From: Undibacterium cyanobacteriorum
Lineage (GTDB): Bacteria; Pseudomonadota; Gammaproteobacteria; Burkholderiales; Burkholderiaceae_D
Direction of reading: 5' to 3'
Assembly: GCF_031326225.1 (NCBI RefSeq)
Contig: NZ_CP133720.1
Location: forward strand, 2,232,001-2,296,000
Length of the DNA stretch: 64,000 nt
The translations under genes were made by a program, and so were the position numbers. Below the pieces are notes generated by a model, which saw nothing but the letters and a program-made list of their open reading frames with translations, searched no databases and was not told the DNA's origin. Shown here piece after piece: positions 52,960 to 60,749 of the stretch; positions within the stretch are counted from its first letter, which is position 1, and each line of letters begins with the position of its first letter.

Positions 52960-53955
52960 TTAAGCAACTTTTGTGGGTAACGATCTGTTCTGTTGCTGCT
53001 CGATCAATTCACAAAAACGAATCAAATCAATATTGCCGCCTGAGAGTAAAACCCCGACTCTTTTATTTGCGTACGTCTGCTCCTGTCTCAGAACAAGTGC
53101 CAAACCCAGACAGGCAGTGGGTTCTAATACGACTTTCATGCGACCCGCAGCGAAGTGCATCGCTGCGACAAGTTCATCGTCACTGACTGTTTCGATGCGA
53201 TCCACGTATTGTTGAATAACAGGAAACGTATGCTTCCCAAGGTGTTGCGTTTGCGCGCCGTCAGCAATCGTTTTGGGTGTATCGATATGAACGATGCTGC
53301 CACTCGCAAAAGATCGCTGGCCATCATTGCCCGCTTCAGGTTCAACTCCGATCACTGTGCATTGTGGATATAAAGTTTTGGCGACCATAGCGCAACCTGA
53401 TAGTAGGCCACCGCCGCCGAGGGGGACAATCAAAAAATCCAAACTTCCAACATCTTCAAACAATTCCTTGGCTGCGCTTCCTTGTCCAGCCATGACATGC
53501 GGATGATCATAGGGTGGAATTAAACACAAGCCGTGTTGCTCAGCGAGTGCGCGCCCAATAGCTTCTCGATCCTCGGTGTAACGATCATAAAGAATCACTT
53601 CGCCACCATAGCCTTTGGTCGCCTCAATTTTGATCGCTGGCGCATCCTGCGGCATAACAATGACCGCGCGCATTCCCAGCTCACGCGCCGCTAGAGCAAT
53701 CGCTTGTGCATGATTTCCAGAGGAGAAGGTGACGACACCACGTTGTTTTTGCTCATCGCTAAATTGCAGGAGCGCATTGCAGGCTCCGCGAAACTTGAAG
53801 GCGCCCATTCGTTGAAAATTTTCTGCTTTCAGATAAACCGTCGCTGAACTCAATTGATTCAAAGTGCGAGATTGTAAGACAGGCGTTTTATGTATGAACG
53901 AGCGAATACGCGCGTGAGCATCTACGATGTCTTGATATTGCAACGACAGATCCAT
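52960..53955 (-). CDS. Threonine/serine dehydratase-like PLP enzyme
   Basis: A 331-residue fold-type II PLP enzyme without a regulatory ACT domain, so it is of the catabolic threonine dehydratase or serine racemase-like type. The PLP Lys is in RMGAFKFRGACNAL (about residue 57). The glycine-rich phosphate loop is VPLGGGGLLSGCA, and SSGNHAQAIAL is present. ATG at 53955 is chosen; a GTG 12 bases upstream lies too close to the GGGAG sequence to use it. Expected reaction: threonine or serine to 2-oxoacid plus ammonia. It is probably not part of the hydroxylase pair (82-base gap). Confidence 0.9.
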   Translation of the reverse strand: MDLSLQYQDIVDAHARIRSFIHKTPVLQSRTLNQLSSATVYLKAENFQRMGAFKFRGACNALLQFSDEQKQRGVVTFSSGNHAQAIALAARELGMRAVIVMPQDAPAIKIEATKGYGGEVILYDRYTEDREAIGRALAEQHGLCLIPPYDHPHVMAGQGSAAKELFEDVGSLDFLIVPLGGGGLLSGCAMVAKTLYPQCTVIGVEPEAGNDGQRSFASGSIVHIDTPKTIADGAQTQHLGKHTFPVIQQYVDRIETVSDDELVAAMHFAAGRMKVVLEPTACLGLALVLRQEQTYANKRVGVLLSGGNIDLIRFCELIEQQQNRSLPTKVA

Positions 53956-54004
53956 CTTACTTTGCACTCCCTCTTTACCCGAAACTCTAACTATTCCAAA
54001 AAAC

Positions 54005-54748
54005 TCAAATTGGCTTAACGAACAATCCTATGGTCAACAGCACCCCGATTGCGACGATGATCATACGCAGGATTTTTTCATTGATACGATGAAGCGCCCA
54101 TGAGCCCATTAAACCGCCAATGATCGCACCACTTCCCAACACGATGGCATGCAACCAATGTACTTCTTGTGAGAACATAAAAATTGCCACCGCAGAGGCA
54201 TTCATAACACTGGCGAGTGCATTCTTGGTTGCGCCTGCTGCTCGTGTGGCGAAGCCTGCCATCGTTAGCGCTGCCATCATCAGGAATCCAATTCCTCCGC
54301 CGAAGTAGCCACCATAGATGGCAATGCAAAATTGGATGAAAGCAGCAGTCCAGGGACCAATATGAGACGCATTTTGATCTGGTTTGCGAAAGAAGCTGCC
54401 CCAAGTAAATACGCTTGTCCCAAACAAAACCAGCCAAGGCACAATTCGTGCAAATACGCTGGACGGGGTATTCAAAAGCAAAACCGCGCCAAAGATACCG
54501 CCAAGGAGGCTCACCCCAAAAAGGATCTTGAAGCTGAGCTTTCCAACGCCCGAAACGAGGTCGCGTCCTGCAAGACCGGAAGTTACTTGGCCCGGAAAAA
54601 GGGCGACTGTGGAGGTGATATTGGCGGCTAGGGGAGTGAGGCCAGCAAGAATGAGTGCGGGCAAAGTGACGAAAGATCCTCCACCTGCCAAAGAATTCTG
54701 AAGCCCTGCCCAGATTCCCGCTGCGAAGATCATCAGAAAAATCAACAT
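54005..54748 (-). CDS. TauE/SafE family sulfite/anion exporter-like membrane protein
   Basis: A 247-residue protein with about 7-8 transmembrane helices. It has the family features AGLQNSLAGGGSFVTLPALIL near the N-terminus, PGQVTSGLAGR and the repeated GGYFGGGIGFLMMAAL. The family moves sulfite, sulfonates or other small organic anions; the substrate here is unknown. It lies upstream of, and in the same direction as, the threonine dehydratase-like gene with 49 bases between. A 246-codon overlapping frame on the same strand is a shadow. Confidence 0.88.
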   Translation of the reverse strand: MLIFLMIFAAGIWAGLQNSLAGGGSFVTLPALILAGLTPLAANITSTVALFPGQVTSGLAGRDLVSGVGKLSFKILFGVSLLGGIFGAVLLLNTPSSVFARIVPWLVLFGTSVFTWGSFFRKPDQNASHIGPWTAAFIQFCIAIYGGYFGGGIGFLMMAALTMAGFATRAAGATKNALASVMNASAVAIFMFSQEVHWLHAIVLGSGAIIGGLMGSWALHRINEKILRMIIVAIGVLLTIGLFVKPI

Positions 54749-54911
54749 TGTCGCGCTTGTCCTTGAGTTTTTTATGGGTTGTATTTCGATTCAAGCTGAT
54801 TGAACGAGAAGGGCGCATTGAAGTTCGAACAGTGAACTACCAAAGCAGATCGAGTATATACGATCATTTGTACTCGCTTAAAGATAAAGAATTGTTTGGC
54901 AAAATTAATTG

Positions 54912-54941
54912 TTGAAAATTAAATAAATTTAAAAGCATAAT
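54912..54941 (+). promoter_or_regulatory. Candidate promoter for the secreted-protein run
   Basis: TTGAAA (54912-54917), 18 bases of A/T-rich spacer and CATAAT (54936-54941), about 45 bases before the ATG at 54986. Confidence 0.4.
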
Positions 54942-54985
54942 GCTAATTTTACTAACTGAGCACTCGGGTAATCGGTGCAGTCAAC

Positions 54986-55468
54986 ATGCTCATTACGAAA
55001 CTGAAAATCTATTTGTTTCTGATCTTTTTTGTCACCTATGGTTCAGCCTTAGCGGAAAATGAAGGCTTGTCGAGAACCGTTAAGATCGAAAAAACGCGAT
55101 CCTTTTCAAGCAAGGAGCTTTGGAATAGCACGGGGACAAAAACGGTGGCATCTAGTGATGCGTCGATTAGCTATCGCTTAATGGATCACGAATTGGATCA
55201 CGAATCTCCCAATTCAAAATCGGGAATGCGTCTTTGCGCCTTAGTGATGGTTGGCACCGGGGATTTGGGGATAACACCGGTCTCTTTTCGGATTTGGACA
55301 AAACAAGGCTGTGAATTTGAAATCGTGGCCAGACCAAGAATTGATTCCGAAGCGTTGTTTTTTGATTTCTTATTCGGCATGAACGAAGTGATGACGATGC
55401 GAATCGATTCTAACTTCGATGTATCAATTGATGATCGGTACCTAGGCAAGATCAGGCTGCCGAGATGA
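54986..55468 (+). CDS. Secreted protein of unknown function (1 of 4)
   Basis: A 160-residue precursor with a signal peptide of about 23 residues (ends GSALAEN). I do not recognise the mature part. It contains two cysteines (in MRLCALVMVGTGD and KQGCEFEIV), which could form a disulfide, and it ends in a strand-rich region (MTMRIDSNFDVSIDDRYLG). It is the first of four consecutive plus-strand genes for exported proteins. No homologous motif is shared among the four by eye. Confidence 0.65.
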   Translation: MLITKLKIYLFLIFFVTYGSALAENEGLSRTVKIEKTRSFSSKELWNSTGTKTVASSDASISYRLMDHELDHESPNSKSGMRLCALVMVGTGDLGITPVSFRIWTKQGCEFEIVARPRIDSEALFFDFLFGMNEVMTMRIDSNFDVSIDDRYLGKIRLPR

Positions 55469-55587
55469 AAAATCGACAGATGTATTTGACAGTCATATTT
55501 TTTGATACGCAAGATGGCTGAATTTATGAAGGTAAGTCAATTAGCTATAGTTGATTGATTTGGACGCTTGATTGGGGAAACGATCAA

Positions 55588-56130
55588 ATGCATTTTTTGT
55601 GCGCACTTAGTTCAAGAATTTTCTGTTGTCTATGTATGCCAATCTTCCTGTTCACTTGGGGAGAGGTCCGCGCTCAAAAGCTCATTGATGGAAACGCTGT
55701 GGGCGAATTCGAAATTAATAAACCCGCACCGAAACTGGCAACTAATCGCATCCTATTACGACAGATTCAAACAAATGAGAATGGTGACAGTTTTATACTC
55801 ATTCGTGCACGAGTTGCCTCAAGTCTTGTCGAAGCCGAAGTGGTTGATGATTTAGTTTGGAGAGTGTCGATTTTGAAGCCAGGACTGATGACAAAGGATC
55901 GAGCGCAAGTTGGAACGAGTGCATACGCTTTGGTCAAAAGAAATCCATCACTGATGCCAGAAGTTGGGCCTGGACCAAGCCTAATTTTGGTGCCCAGTAC
56001 TCCTTGCGGATTGAGTTATGTGACCGACTACGAGTTCAAAGAAAAAGAGTATGAAAATCTCACTCATGAAAAGGTGCTACGGATAATCGGCCGATCTAAG
56101 GTGACTCGCATATTGGCAGTTGGTTGTTAA
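55588..56130 (+). CDS. Secreted protein of unknown function (2 of 4)
   Basis: A 180-residue precursor from the ATG at 55588, with GGGGAAA about 8 bases upstream. A hydrophobic, cysteine-containing signal region ends near TWGEVRAQ. The mature part has a central region with ILLRQIQTNENGDSFILIRARV and two Cys (STPCGLSYV and the C-terminal VGC). Function is not recognised. An earlier ATG or other in-frame start would place polar residues before the signal and is rejected. Confidence 0.6.
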   Translation: MHFLCALSSRIFCCLCMPIFLFTWGEVRAQKLIDGNAVGEFEINKPAPKLATNRILLRQIQTNENGDSFILIRARVASSLVEAEVVDDLVWRVSILKPGLMTKDRAQVGTSAYALVKRNPSLMPEVGPGPSLILVPSTPCGLSYVTDYEFKEKEYENLTHEKVLRIIGRSKVTRILAVGC

Positions 56131-56179
56131 GGTGCTTCGAATTTTCATTCGAGTTTATACATGATAGAAAGTTAAAAAT

Positions 56180-56677
56180 ATGAAGGCCATCATAGTCTTT
56201 GCAATCTCATTCTTTACATTAGTGTTCACGAATTCGGCTGAAGCAAAAGCTAATGAGCGCAATCTTCATGCGCAGGTCAATCAATTTCTGGTGTATTTAC
56301 TCACGAAAAACGAAGGTAAATTGGCAGCTTACGAAGTAGGAGAGAGAACATTTTCGAGTAAGGGAAAGTTAGACTCTGAAATCTATGATTTTTTATACAA
56401 GTCTGAACCAGCGCCGAGTGAATGGAAGTCGATTATTGAGATTGCAAAAATGGATAAGTTGCAGGTGAAGCTGATCAAGCAAGATGATGGCTCAATATTT
56501 GTGCTTTTCTTTCCTGAAAAATATCGGAGGTCAGTAAATAGCGACGTGACTTTTTTGGAAGAGCAATGGATGAAGAAATACTTTGCTTGTCAATTTGACC
56601 TTCATGGCGGAAAAATTAAGTTGAAGTACAACTTTTGTTTTGCTGATACTGATGGTCCATTCGCACCAGAATACTAG
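56180..56677 (+). CDS. Secreted protein of unknown function (3 of 4)
   Basis: A 165-residue precursor with a signal peptide of about 22 residues (ends NSAEAKA). The mature part is rich in Lys and aromatic residues and has two Cys (KKYFACQFD and YNFCFADTD). It is predicted to be mixed alpha/beta with no known motif. Its start is 50 bases after the second gene. Base composition looks A/T-rich relative to neighbouring housekeeping genes. Confidence 0.6.
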   Translation: MKAIIVFAISFFTLVFTNSAEAKANERNLHAQVNQFLVYLLTKNEGKLAAYEVGERTFSSKGKLDSEIYDFLYKSEPAPSEWKSIIEIAKMDKLQVKLIKQDDGSIFVLFFPEKYRRSVNSDVTFLEEQWMKKYFACQFDLHGGKIKLKYNFCFADTDGPFAPEY

Positions 56678-56752
56678 TAAGCAGGTGTGCAGCTTAGGAA
56701 TGGCACCTGACGTTTCTTGGCACTTAAAAGCCCGGTTCGTTTAACTCTTGAT

Positions 56753-57388
56753 ATGCTTAGATTTCTGATTTTTGCTTGTTTATTTATTAATCTTGATGCA
56801 GCCACGGCTGCTGATTGCCATCTATCTGCAAGAACTCCCATCGTTGTTGCAACTTCCAACGATGGACTCACAAAACTCACACTCAATCAGAGCCCTACAT
56901 GTTTGACGGTCTACGATGGAAATGGTGCCCGTAGTATTCTCATCAAGGACATTGATGAGGTTAAAGATATTTTGCCAAATCCGACCGTTTCTTTGTCATT
57001 TGACGCTAAATATGCAGCTGTCGAGTTCGAAGCAGGCGAAGACGATCACGTTGTGTTGGTTTTACGCTTGGATAATTTGCGGACAGTCTTGGTTGGCAAA
57101 TTTCAGTCTGCAACATGGATGCAACTGAACAACAAACTATTGTTAGTTCCAAACTATGGAATGATGGAGTTGCAGAAAACAAGAGGCATTATTTTATACT
57201 CACCGGACCTTAACCAAAGGAAAAGTATCGCGAACGAATATTTTTTTCTTGGCAAAGTCGAGGTAGACGGCAATCAAATTGTCGCAGATATCGTTGAATA
57301 TAAAGGTGAGAATCAAATTCTAAGTACGATCAAGTACGATTTCTTGAAACGAAAATTAATCGCGAAGAGTAGACTCGAGTCAAAATAG
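56753..57388 (+). CDS. Secreted protein of unknown function (4 of 4)
   Basis: A 211-residue precursor from the ATG at 56753; a TTG at 56717 would add 12 residues before the signal. The signal peptide (about 22 residues) ends AATAAD. The mature part is rich in beta-strand-like segments (GLTKLTLNQSPTCLTVYDGN, DHVVLVLRLDNLRTVLVG), which hints at a beta-propeller- or beta-sandwich-like fold, but this is inference. Two Cys (DCHL and PTCL) lie near the mature N-terminus. Function unknown. Confidence 0.6.
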   Translation: MLRFLIFACLFINLDAATAADCHLSARTPIVVATSNDGLTKLTLNQSPTCLTVYDGNGARSILIKDIDEVKDILPNPTVSLSFDAKYAAVEFEAGEDDHVVLVLRLDNLRTVLVGKFQSATWMQLNNKLLLVPNYGMMELQKTRGIILYSPDLNQRKSIANEYFFLGKVEVDGNQIVADIVEYKGENQILSTIKYDFLKRKLIAKSRLESK

Positions 57389-57868
57389 GCGCTGTGCCAC
57401 GCGACTTGCAAAGTTTATAGGTTTGCGAACTTATTTGATGTGAATTGATTTTGCTCATGCGTCTAGCAAATTCGACCGTTGTCGGCTTTTGTGATTTCGA
57501 TCAGCTCACATTTTTAGATCGGTGGATTGATGCAGATAGAGGTGAGAAGGATTTACTTGGAAGAACAGTTTCTCAACATTAAAACCCTTATACATCATTT
57601 TACATAATATAAATTATGCGAAATATAGATGTGAGGCAGAGGGTGGTCGAATCAAGTTTTGTCGATGCAAAGTTGCTCGCTTTAGTCTATCTAGAAATCG
57701 ATTTATGTGTAGTAATTTTGATGATCGTTACTATCTCTAAGTGATTTCAGATCTTATCGGTAGATGTTTATTTAGGAGCATTGTTGTTATAATGTTTATG
57801 TGCTGACACTGGTCCTGTTGGCGCTGCCCGACGGGCATTTCCGTCTTTTAAAACTAATTGGGAAATTT
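57389..57868. other. Intergenic region before the pilin gene
   Basis: About 480 bases with no supported gene. The left 370 bases are A/T-rich and show nothing I can name. The right part holds the extended -10 promoter and a short hairpin in the pilin leader. No convincing sigma-54 (GG-N10-GC) element was found, although pilin genes often use one. Confidence 0.45.
57785..57793 (+). promoter_or_regulatory. Extended -10 promoter of the pilin gene
   Basis: TGTTATAAT with a perfect TATAAT at 57788-57793, about 75 bases before the pilin ATG. No good -35 at the right spacing. A short hairpin TGCCC-GAC-GGGCA (57825-57837) lies in the leader. Confidence 0.5.
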
Positions 57869-58285
57869 ATGAAAATCACTGCAAAGAAGTTACATCAGGG
57901 TTTTACCCTGATTGAATTGATGATCGTTGTTGCGATTATTGGTATTTTGGCGGCTGTCGCTTTGCCTGCATACAAGGATTACACAGTTCGTGCCAAAGTG
58001 ACTGAAGTAGTTTTGGCGGCATCTTCTGGTAAAGATGCTGTCGCAGAACATTTTAATTACACAGGAACGCTTCCTTCGTCGACGGAAGTCACTATTGGAT
58101 CTCAAACCACTCAATACGTTTCTAGTGTTGCTTGGAATGGCTCTGTAATTACAGCGACTGCCACTGGTGAATCAAAAATTAATGGCAGTACAATTACTTT
58201 AACACCATCTGCATCAGGCGATATTTTGAACTGGACTTGCTCTGGCACTATCGGTGCTGCGTATCGTCCTGCCAGCTGTAAATAA
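57869..58285 (+). CDS. pilA: Type IV pilin (PilA-like)
   Basis: A 138-residue prepilin. A short leader ends with the type III signal site HQG|FTLIEL: Gly at -1, Phe at +1 (N-methylated) and Glu at +5. The hydrophobic N-terminal helix follows (MIVVAIIGILAAVALPAYKDY). The C-terminal D-region loop is bounded by two Cys (TCSGTIGAAYRPASC). The ATG at 57869 is chosen because it gives the normal 11-residue leader. It is the major or a minor subunit of type IV pili used for adhesion, twitching and DNA uptake. No other pil gene except pilZ is in the window. Confidence 0.93.
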   Translation: MKITAKKLHQGFTLIELMIVVAIIGILAAVALPAYKDYTVRAKVTEVVLAASSGKDAVAEHFNYTGTLPSSTEVTIGSQTTQYVSSVAWNGSVITATATGESKINGSTITLTPSASGDILNWTCSGTIGAAYRPASCK

Positions 58286-58602
58286 GCATCACATTGTTTT
58301 ATGAATAAATTTCCGGAATGCAATTCTGTATTCCGGAAATTTATTGATCCATAGAAGGCGACAAAATACGTCTCAGCATCAGATTTGTATATTCGTCTTG
58401 TTTTCACCCCTCACGTCTCACTCCCTACTCCTTTAAAGCCCCCTCTTTCCAATTGCTTTTCGCTGCGTTTCGATTGAAGCTATCGTGCAGCAACAAAGTT
58501 GGGCGTATATTGTCCTCGTGCCATATTGAACTTTGTCGGCTTTTTGCCGCTCTGAGTTGTCGATTGTTCGCAATTTAAAATCATCAAAGGGATATGATCT
58601 AT
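58286..58602. other. Intergenic region between the pilin gene and the NTF2-like gene
   Basis: About 317 bases. Apart from the pilin terminator at its left end, no gene, repeat or clear promoter was found. Minus-strand ORFs here are C/T-rich shadows without ribosome-binding sites. Confidence 0.4.
58307..58345 (+). terminator. Strong terminator after the pilin gene
   Basis: AAATTTCCGGAAT (58307-58319) pairs perfectly over 13 bp with ATTCCGGAAATTT (58330-58342). Confidence 0.85.
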
Positions 58603-59178
58603 ATGAAACATTTACTATTTGCTTTTGCTTGCGCAAGTGCTTCCATTTCATGTTTTGCGGCGGATGCGCCACAAATGCTGAACCAAGTTTCACCAGTGAG
58701 TGTAGCTCAACCAGCCGCCAGAGCGAGTGATGTCCAAACCGTTGATGGCATTATGGGCGCATTGTACGAGGTTATTTCTGGTGGGATTGGAGAACAACGC
58801 AATTGGAATCGTATGCGCTCTTTATTTATTCCGGAAGCACGAATCATGGCGATTTTTCCGAAAAAAGACAACAAAGAGTATGGGCTGCGAATTTTAAGTG
58901 TCAGCGATTACATCGCCAATTCTGGACCTCGCTTGATGGAAGTGGGTTTTAGGGAAAAAGAATTGGCCCGTAAGACTGAGCAGTGGGGTGAAATGTTGCA
59001 AGTCATGAGCAGTTACGAAACAGTGGAAGAGAAAGATAACGTCAAAAGACGCGGGATTAATAGTCTGCAGCTCATGTATGACGGTACGCGTTGGTGGATT
59101 ATTTCTTTGCTTTTTGAGGCTGAACGCCCCCAGCTTTTACTTCCAGAAAGTTTTGCTTCTTCGATGGGATCTCGATAA
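58603..59178 (+). CDS. Periplasmic NTF2/SnoaL-like protein
   Basis: A 191-residue precursor. The ATG at 58603 lies 11 bases after AAAGGG; an ATG 9 bases earlier is too close to it. A signal peptide of about 20 residues ends SCFAAD. From about residue 45 the NTF2-like fold is suggested by VDGIMGALYEVISG, the MRSLFIPEARIMAIF strand and the LQLMYDGTRWWIISLLFEAE final strand, typical of exported SnoaL-like (DUF4440-type) proteins. Function is not known. Confidence 0.7.
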   Translation: MKHLLFAFACASASISCFAADAPQMLNQVSPVSVAQPAARASDVQTVDGIMGALYEVISGGIGEQRNWNRMRSLFIPEARIMAIFPKKDNKEYGLRILSVSDYIANSGPRLMEVGFREKELARKTEQWGEMLQVMSSYETVEEKDNVKRRGINSLQLMYDGTRWWIISLLFEAERPQLLLPESFASSMGSR

Positions 59179-59330
59179 GGATCTAGGACTTGAATATGTC
59201 TCCTTATTGACGCATTTTCATGGGGAAATATAGGCTACACAAAAAGTTTTTTCTAAAAGCAAGTTTTTCGGTTGAATGATTCAATTTTCTCATTTAGTAT
59301 CCATAAATTAAGAAAAGCAAGAAAGGACAG

Positions 59331-59969
59331 ATGATGGATGCAACTCCAGCTGATACTGGCAAGCAAGACGATAATCCTGAATTGATGTACAAAGGGTTAG
59401 GTCATGTAGTACGGGCCCTACATGATGCTTTGACTTGGGTTGGTGCGGATGAGATTTTGGCTGAAGCATCAAACGAATTTCCTTCTGCGCGAGAGCGGCT
59501 TAATCACGTGGCAGTGTTGACTGAAAAAGCTGCCAATACTGTCTTAACCACTGTCGAAAACACTCTCCCAATACAACAAAGTGTTAGTAAAACGTCCTCG
59601 ACTTTATTAATGCAATGGGATGACAAAGCCATAGAGGCGATGTCGAAGGAAGAACTTTTGAATTTGGCGGCGTCAACACGTGAATTCATGAGTAATGTTC
59701 ATGAGTGCAGTATTACTACTGAAAAGGCTTTATCCGAAATTATGATGGCACAAGATTTTCAGGATCTCACTGGGCAATTGATTAAGAAAGTCGTGACTCT
59801 TCTTGAGCGTACAGAGAAAGATTTGCTAGGTTTACTGATTAGCGGAGCACCTGACGGTGCCATTTCAGCGCGTAAGAAGGACGATTTATTGGCAGGCCCT
59901 GGTGCAGTTGGTGGTATTCAGCTGAGCCAAGAAGGTGTTGATGATCTGTTGTCAGATTTAGGCTTCTAA
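59331..59969 (+). CDS. cheZ: Chemotaxis phosphatase CheZ
   Basis: A 212-residue, mostly helical protein. The catalytic loop is MAQDFQDLTGQLI, with the Asp and the Gln four residues later that dephosphorylate CheY-P. The C-terminus, EGVDDLLSDLGF, is the conserved CheY-binding peptide. The start is one of two adjacent ATGs (59331 or 59334) after GAAAGGA; the second has better spacing. CheZ shuts off the motor signal. No cheY, cheA or flagellar gene is in the window, so it stands apart from a chemotaxis operon. A terminator follows. Confidence 0.93.
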   Translation: MMDATPADTGKQDDNPELMYKGLGHVVRALHDALTWVGADEILAEASNEFPSARERLNHVAVLTEKAANTVLTTVENTLPIQQSVSKTSSTLLMQWDDKAIEAMSKEELLNLAASTREFMSNVHECSITTEKALSEIMMAQDFQDLTGQLIKKVVTLLERTEKDLLGLLISGAPDGAISARKKDDLLAGPGAVGGIQLSQEGVDDLLSDLGF

Positions 59970-60000
59970 ACGCTCTATCTTGTAAGTTAATCCTATATAG

Positions 60001-60041
60001 AAAAAAGGACTTCGTGGCCAAGCCAGAAAGTCCTTTTTTTA
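60001..60041 (+). terminator. Terminator after cheZ
   Basis: AAAAAAGGACTT (60001-60012) pairs with AAGTCCTTTTTT (60028-60039) and ends in a T-run. Confidence 0.85.
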
Positions 60042-60139
60042 TTTTCCTTTGTTGCCCAAATACCAATCATCAATGTGGGCTGGGAATGTTGAGTGCGTCT
60101 AAATTACAAAGTCTGATGATGCCGACGCTCAACTCAAAA

Positions 60140-60367
60140 TCACCAGCGCGCTTTAGACAAAATCACCAACCACTTACGGAATAACAAAATTTCGAGATGG
60201 CCAGCCTGTACGCCTGTAGAGCATTCAATGACAGGATTGACCTGATAGTGGCGCTTTCTGAAATCACGGCAAACAAAGATCTCACGGCTACCTAAGCGCA
60301 TTAGAAAAGTGCTTGGGGAAAATTGAACGCTGAAACGTGGCTCAAGTGTGTGTTCTAAGTTTGTCAT
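60140..60367 (-). CDS. Small hypothetical protein divergent from the imuA-imuB-dnaE2 cassette
   Basis: A possible 75-residue protein, MTNLEHTLEPRFSVQFSPS at the N-terminus, with a hydrophobic segment near its end (LEILLFRKWLVIL). It is supported mainly by a good ribosome-binding site (GGAG six bases before the ATG at 60367). No family was recognised. It is transcribed away from imuA and its upstream region contains the three LexA-type boxes; the nearest is about 140 bases from its ATG. It could therefore be damage-inducible, but that is inference. Confidence 0.5.
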   Translation of the reverse strand: MTNLEHTLEPRFSVQFSPSTFLMRLGSREIFVCRDFRKRHYQVNPVIECSTGVQAGHLEILLFRKWLVILSKARW

Positions 60368-60503
60368 ATCGATCTCCAATTCTTCAACAATATCTTCGTT
60401 TTACAGTGATTATTCTTTAAGTTGACACATGAACGATGACGCATTTGAATCTAAGACTTGTAACGCTTGTTTGCTTCATCGTGTTATTAGCTTGGATGGA
60501 AAA

Positions 60504-60523
60504 TACTGTATGCACATCCAGTG
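60504..60523. promoter_or_regulatory. LexA box 1
   Basis: TACTGTATGCACATCCAGTG: CTG-N10-CAG with the flanking TA typical of gamma/betaproteobacterial SOS boxes. Its right half is the least conserved of the three. Confidence 0.75.
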
Positions 60524-60544
60524 ATTGATAATGTAAATCAAAAA

Positions 60545-60564
60545 TACTGTACGCGCAATCAGTA
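60545..60564. promoter_or_regulatory. LexA box 2
   Basis: TACTGTACGCGCAATCAGTA: perfect CTG-N10-CAG with symmetrical TA flanks. Confidence 0.8.
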
Positions 60565-60621
60565 TTTTTCTTTTTTTGTGTTTTGTTGTTTTGGCTTTGA
60601 AATTCTCAAAAGCAAGCAATA

Positions 60622-60641
60622 TACTGTATATTCATTCAGTA
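60622..60641. promoter_or_regulatory. LexA box 3
   Basis: TACTGTATATTCATTCAGTA: CTG-N10-CAG with TA flanks, closest of the three to imuA (about 110 bases before its ATG). Confidence 0.85.
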
Positions 60642-60749
60642 TTATTTTATTGATTCGCCATTGGTTTGCATCTCGATTGCAACCACATTCCATGAATATG
60701 GCATTTAAATTAATGCGCTTCATGATGGCGTGCATGCTTTCATTTCACT

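Larger units (their letters stand above)
60368..60749. other. Regulatory intergenic region of the SOS mutagenesis cassette
   Basis: About 382 bases without a gene, between the divergent small ORF and imuA. It carries three LexA-type boxes, listed separately. No lexA gene is present here, in contrast to lexA-imuA-imuB-dnaE2 arrangements seen in some bacteria. Confidence 0.6.

Noticed and set aside
54078..54818. A 246-codon minus-strand ORF overlapping the TauE-like gene
   Set aside because: It lies in another frame of the TauE/SafE gene on the same strand, is rich in Arg, Cys and Trp without family features, and the TauE frame has clear motifs and helices.
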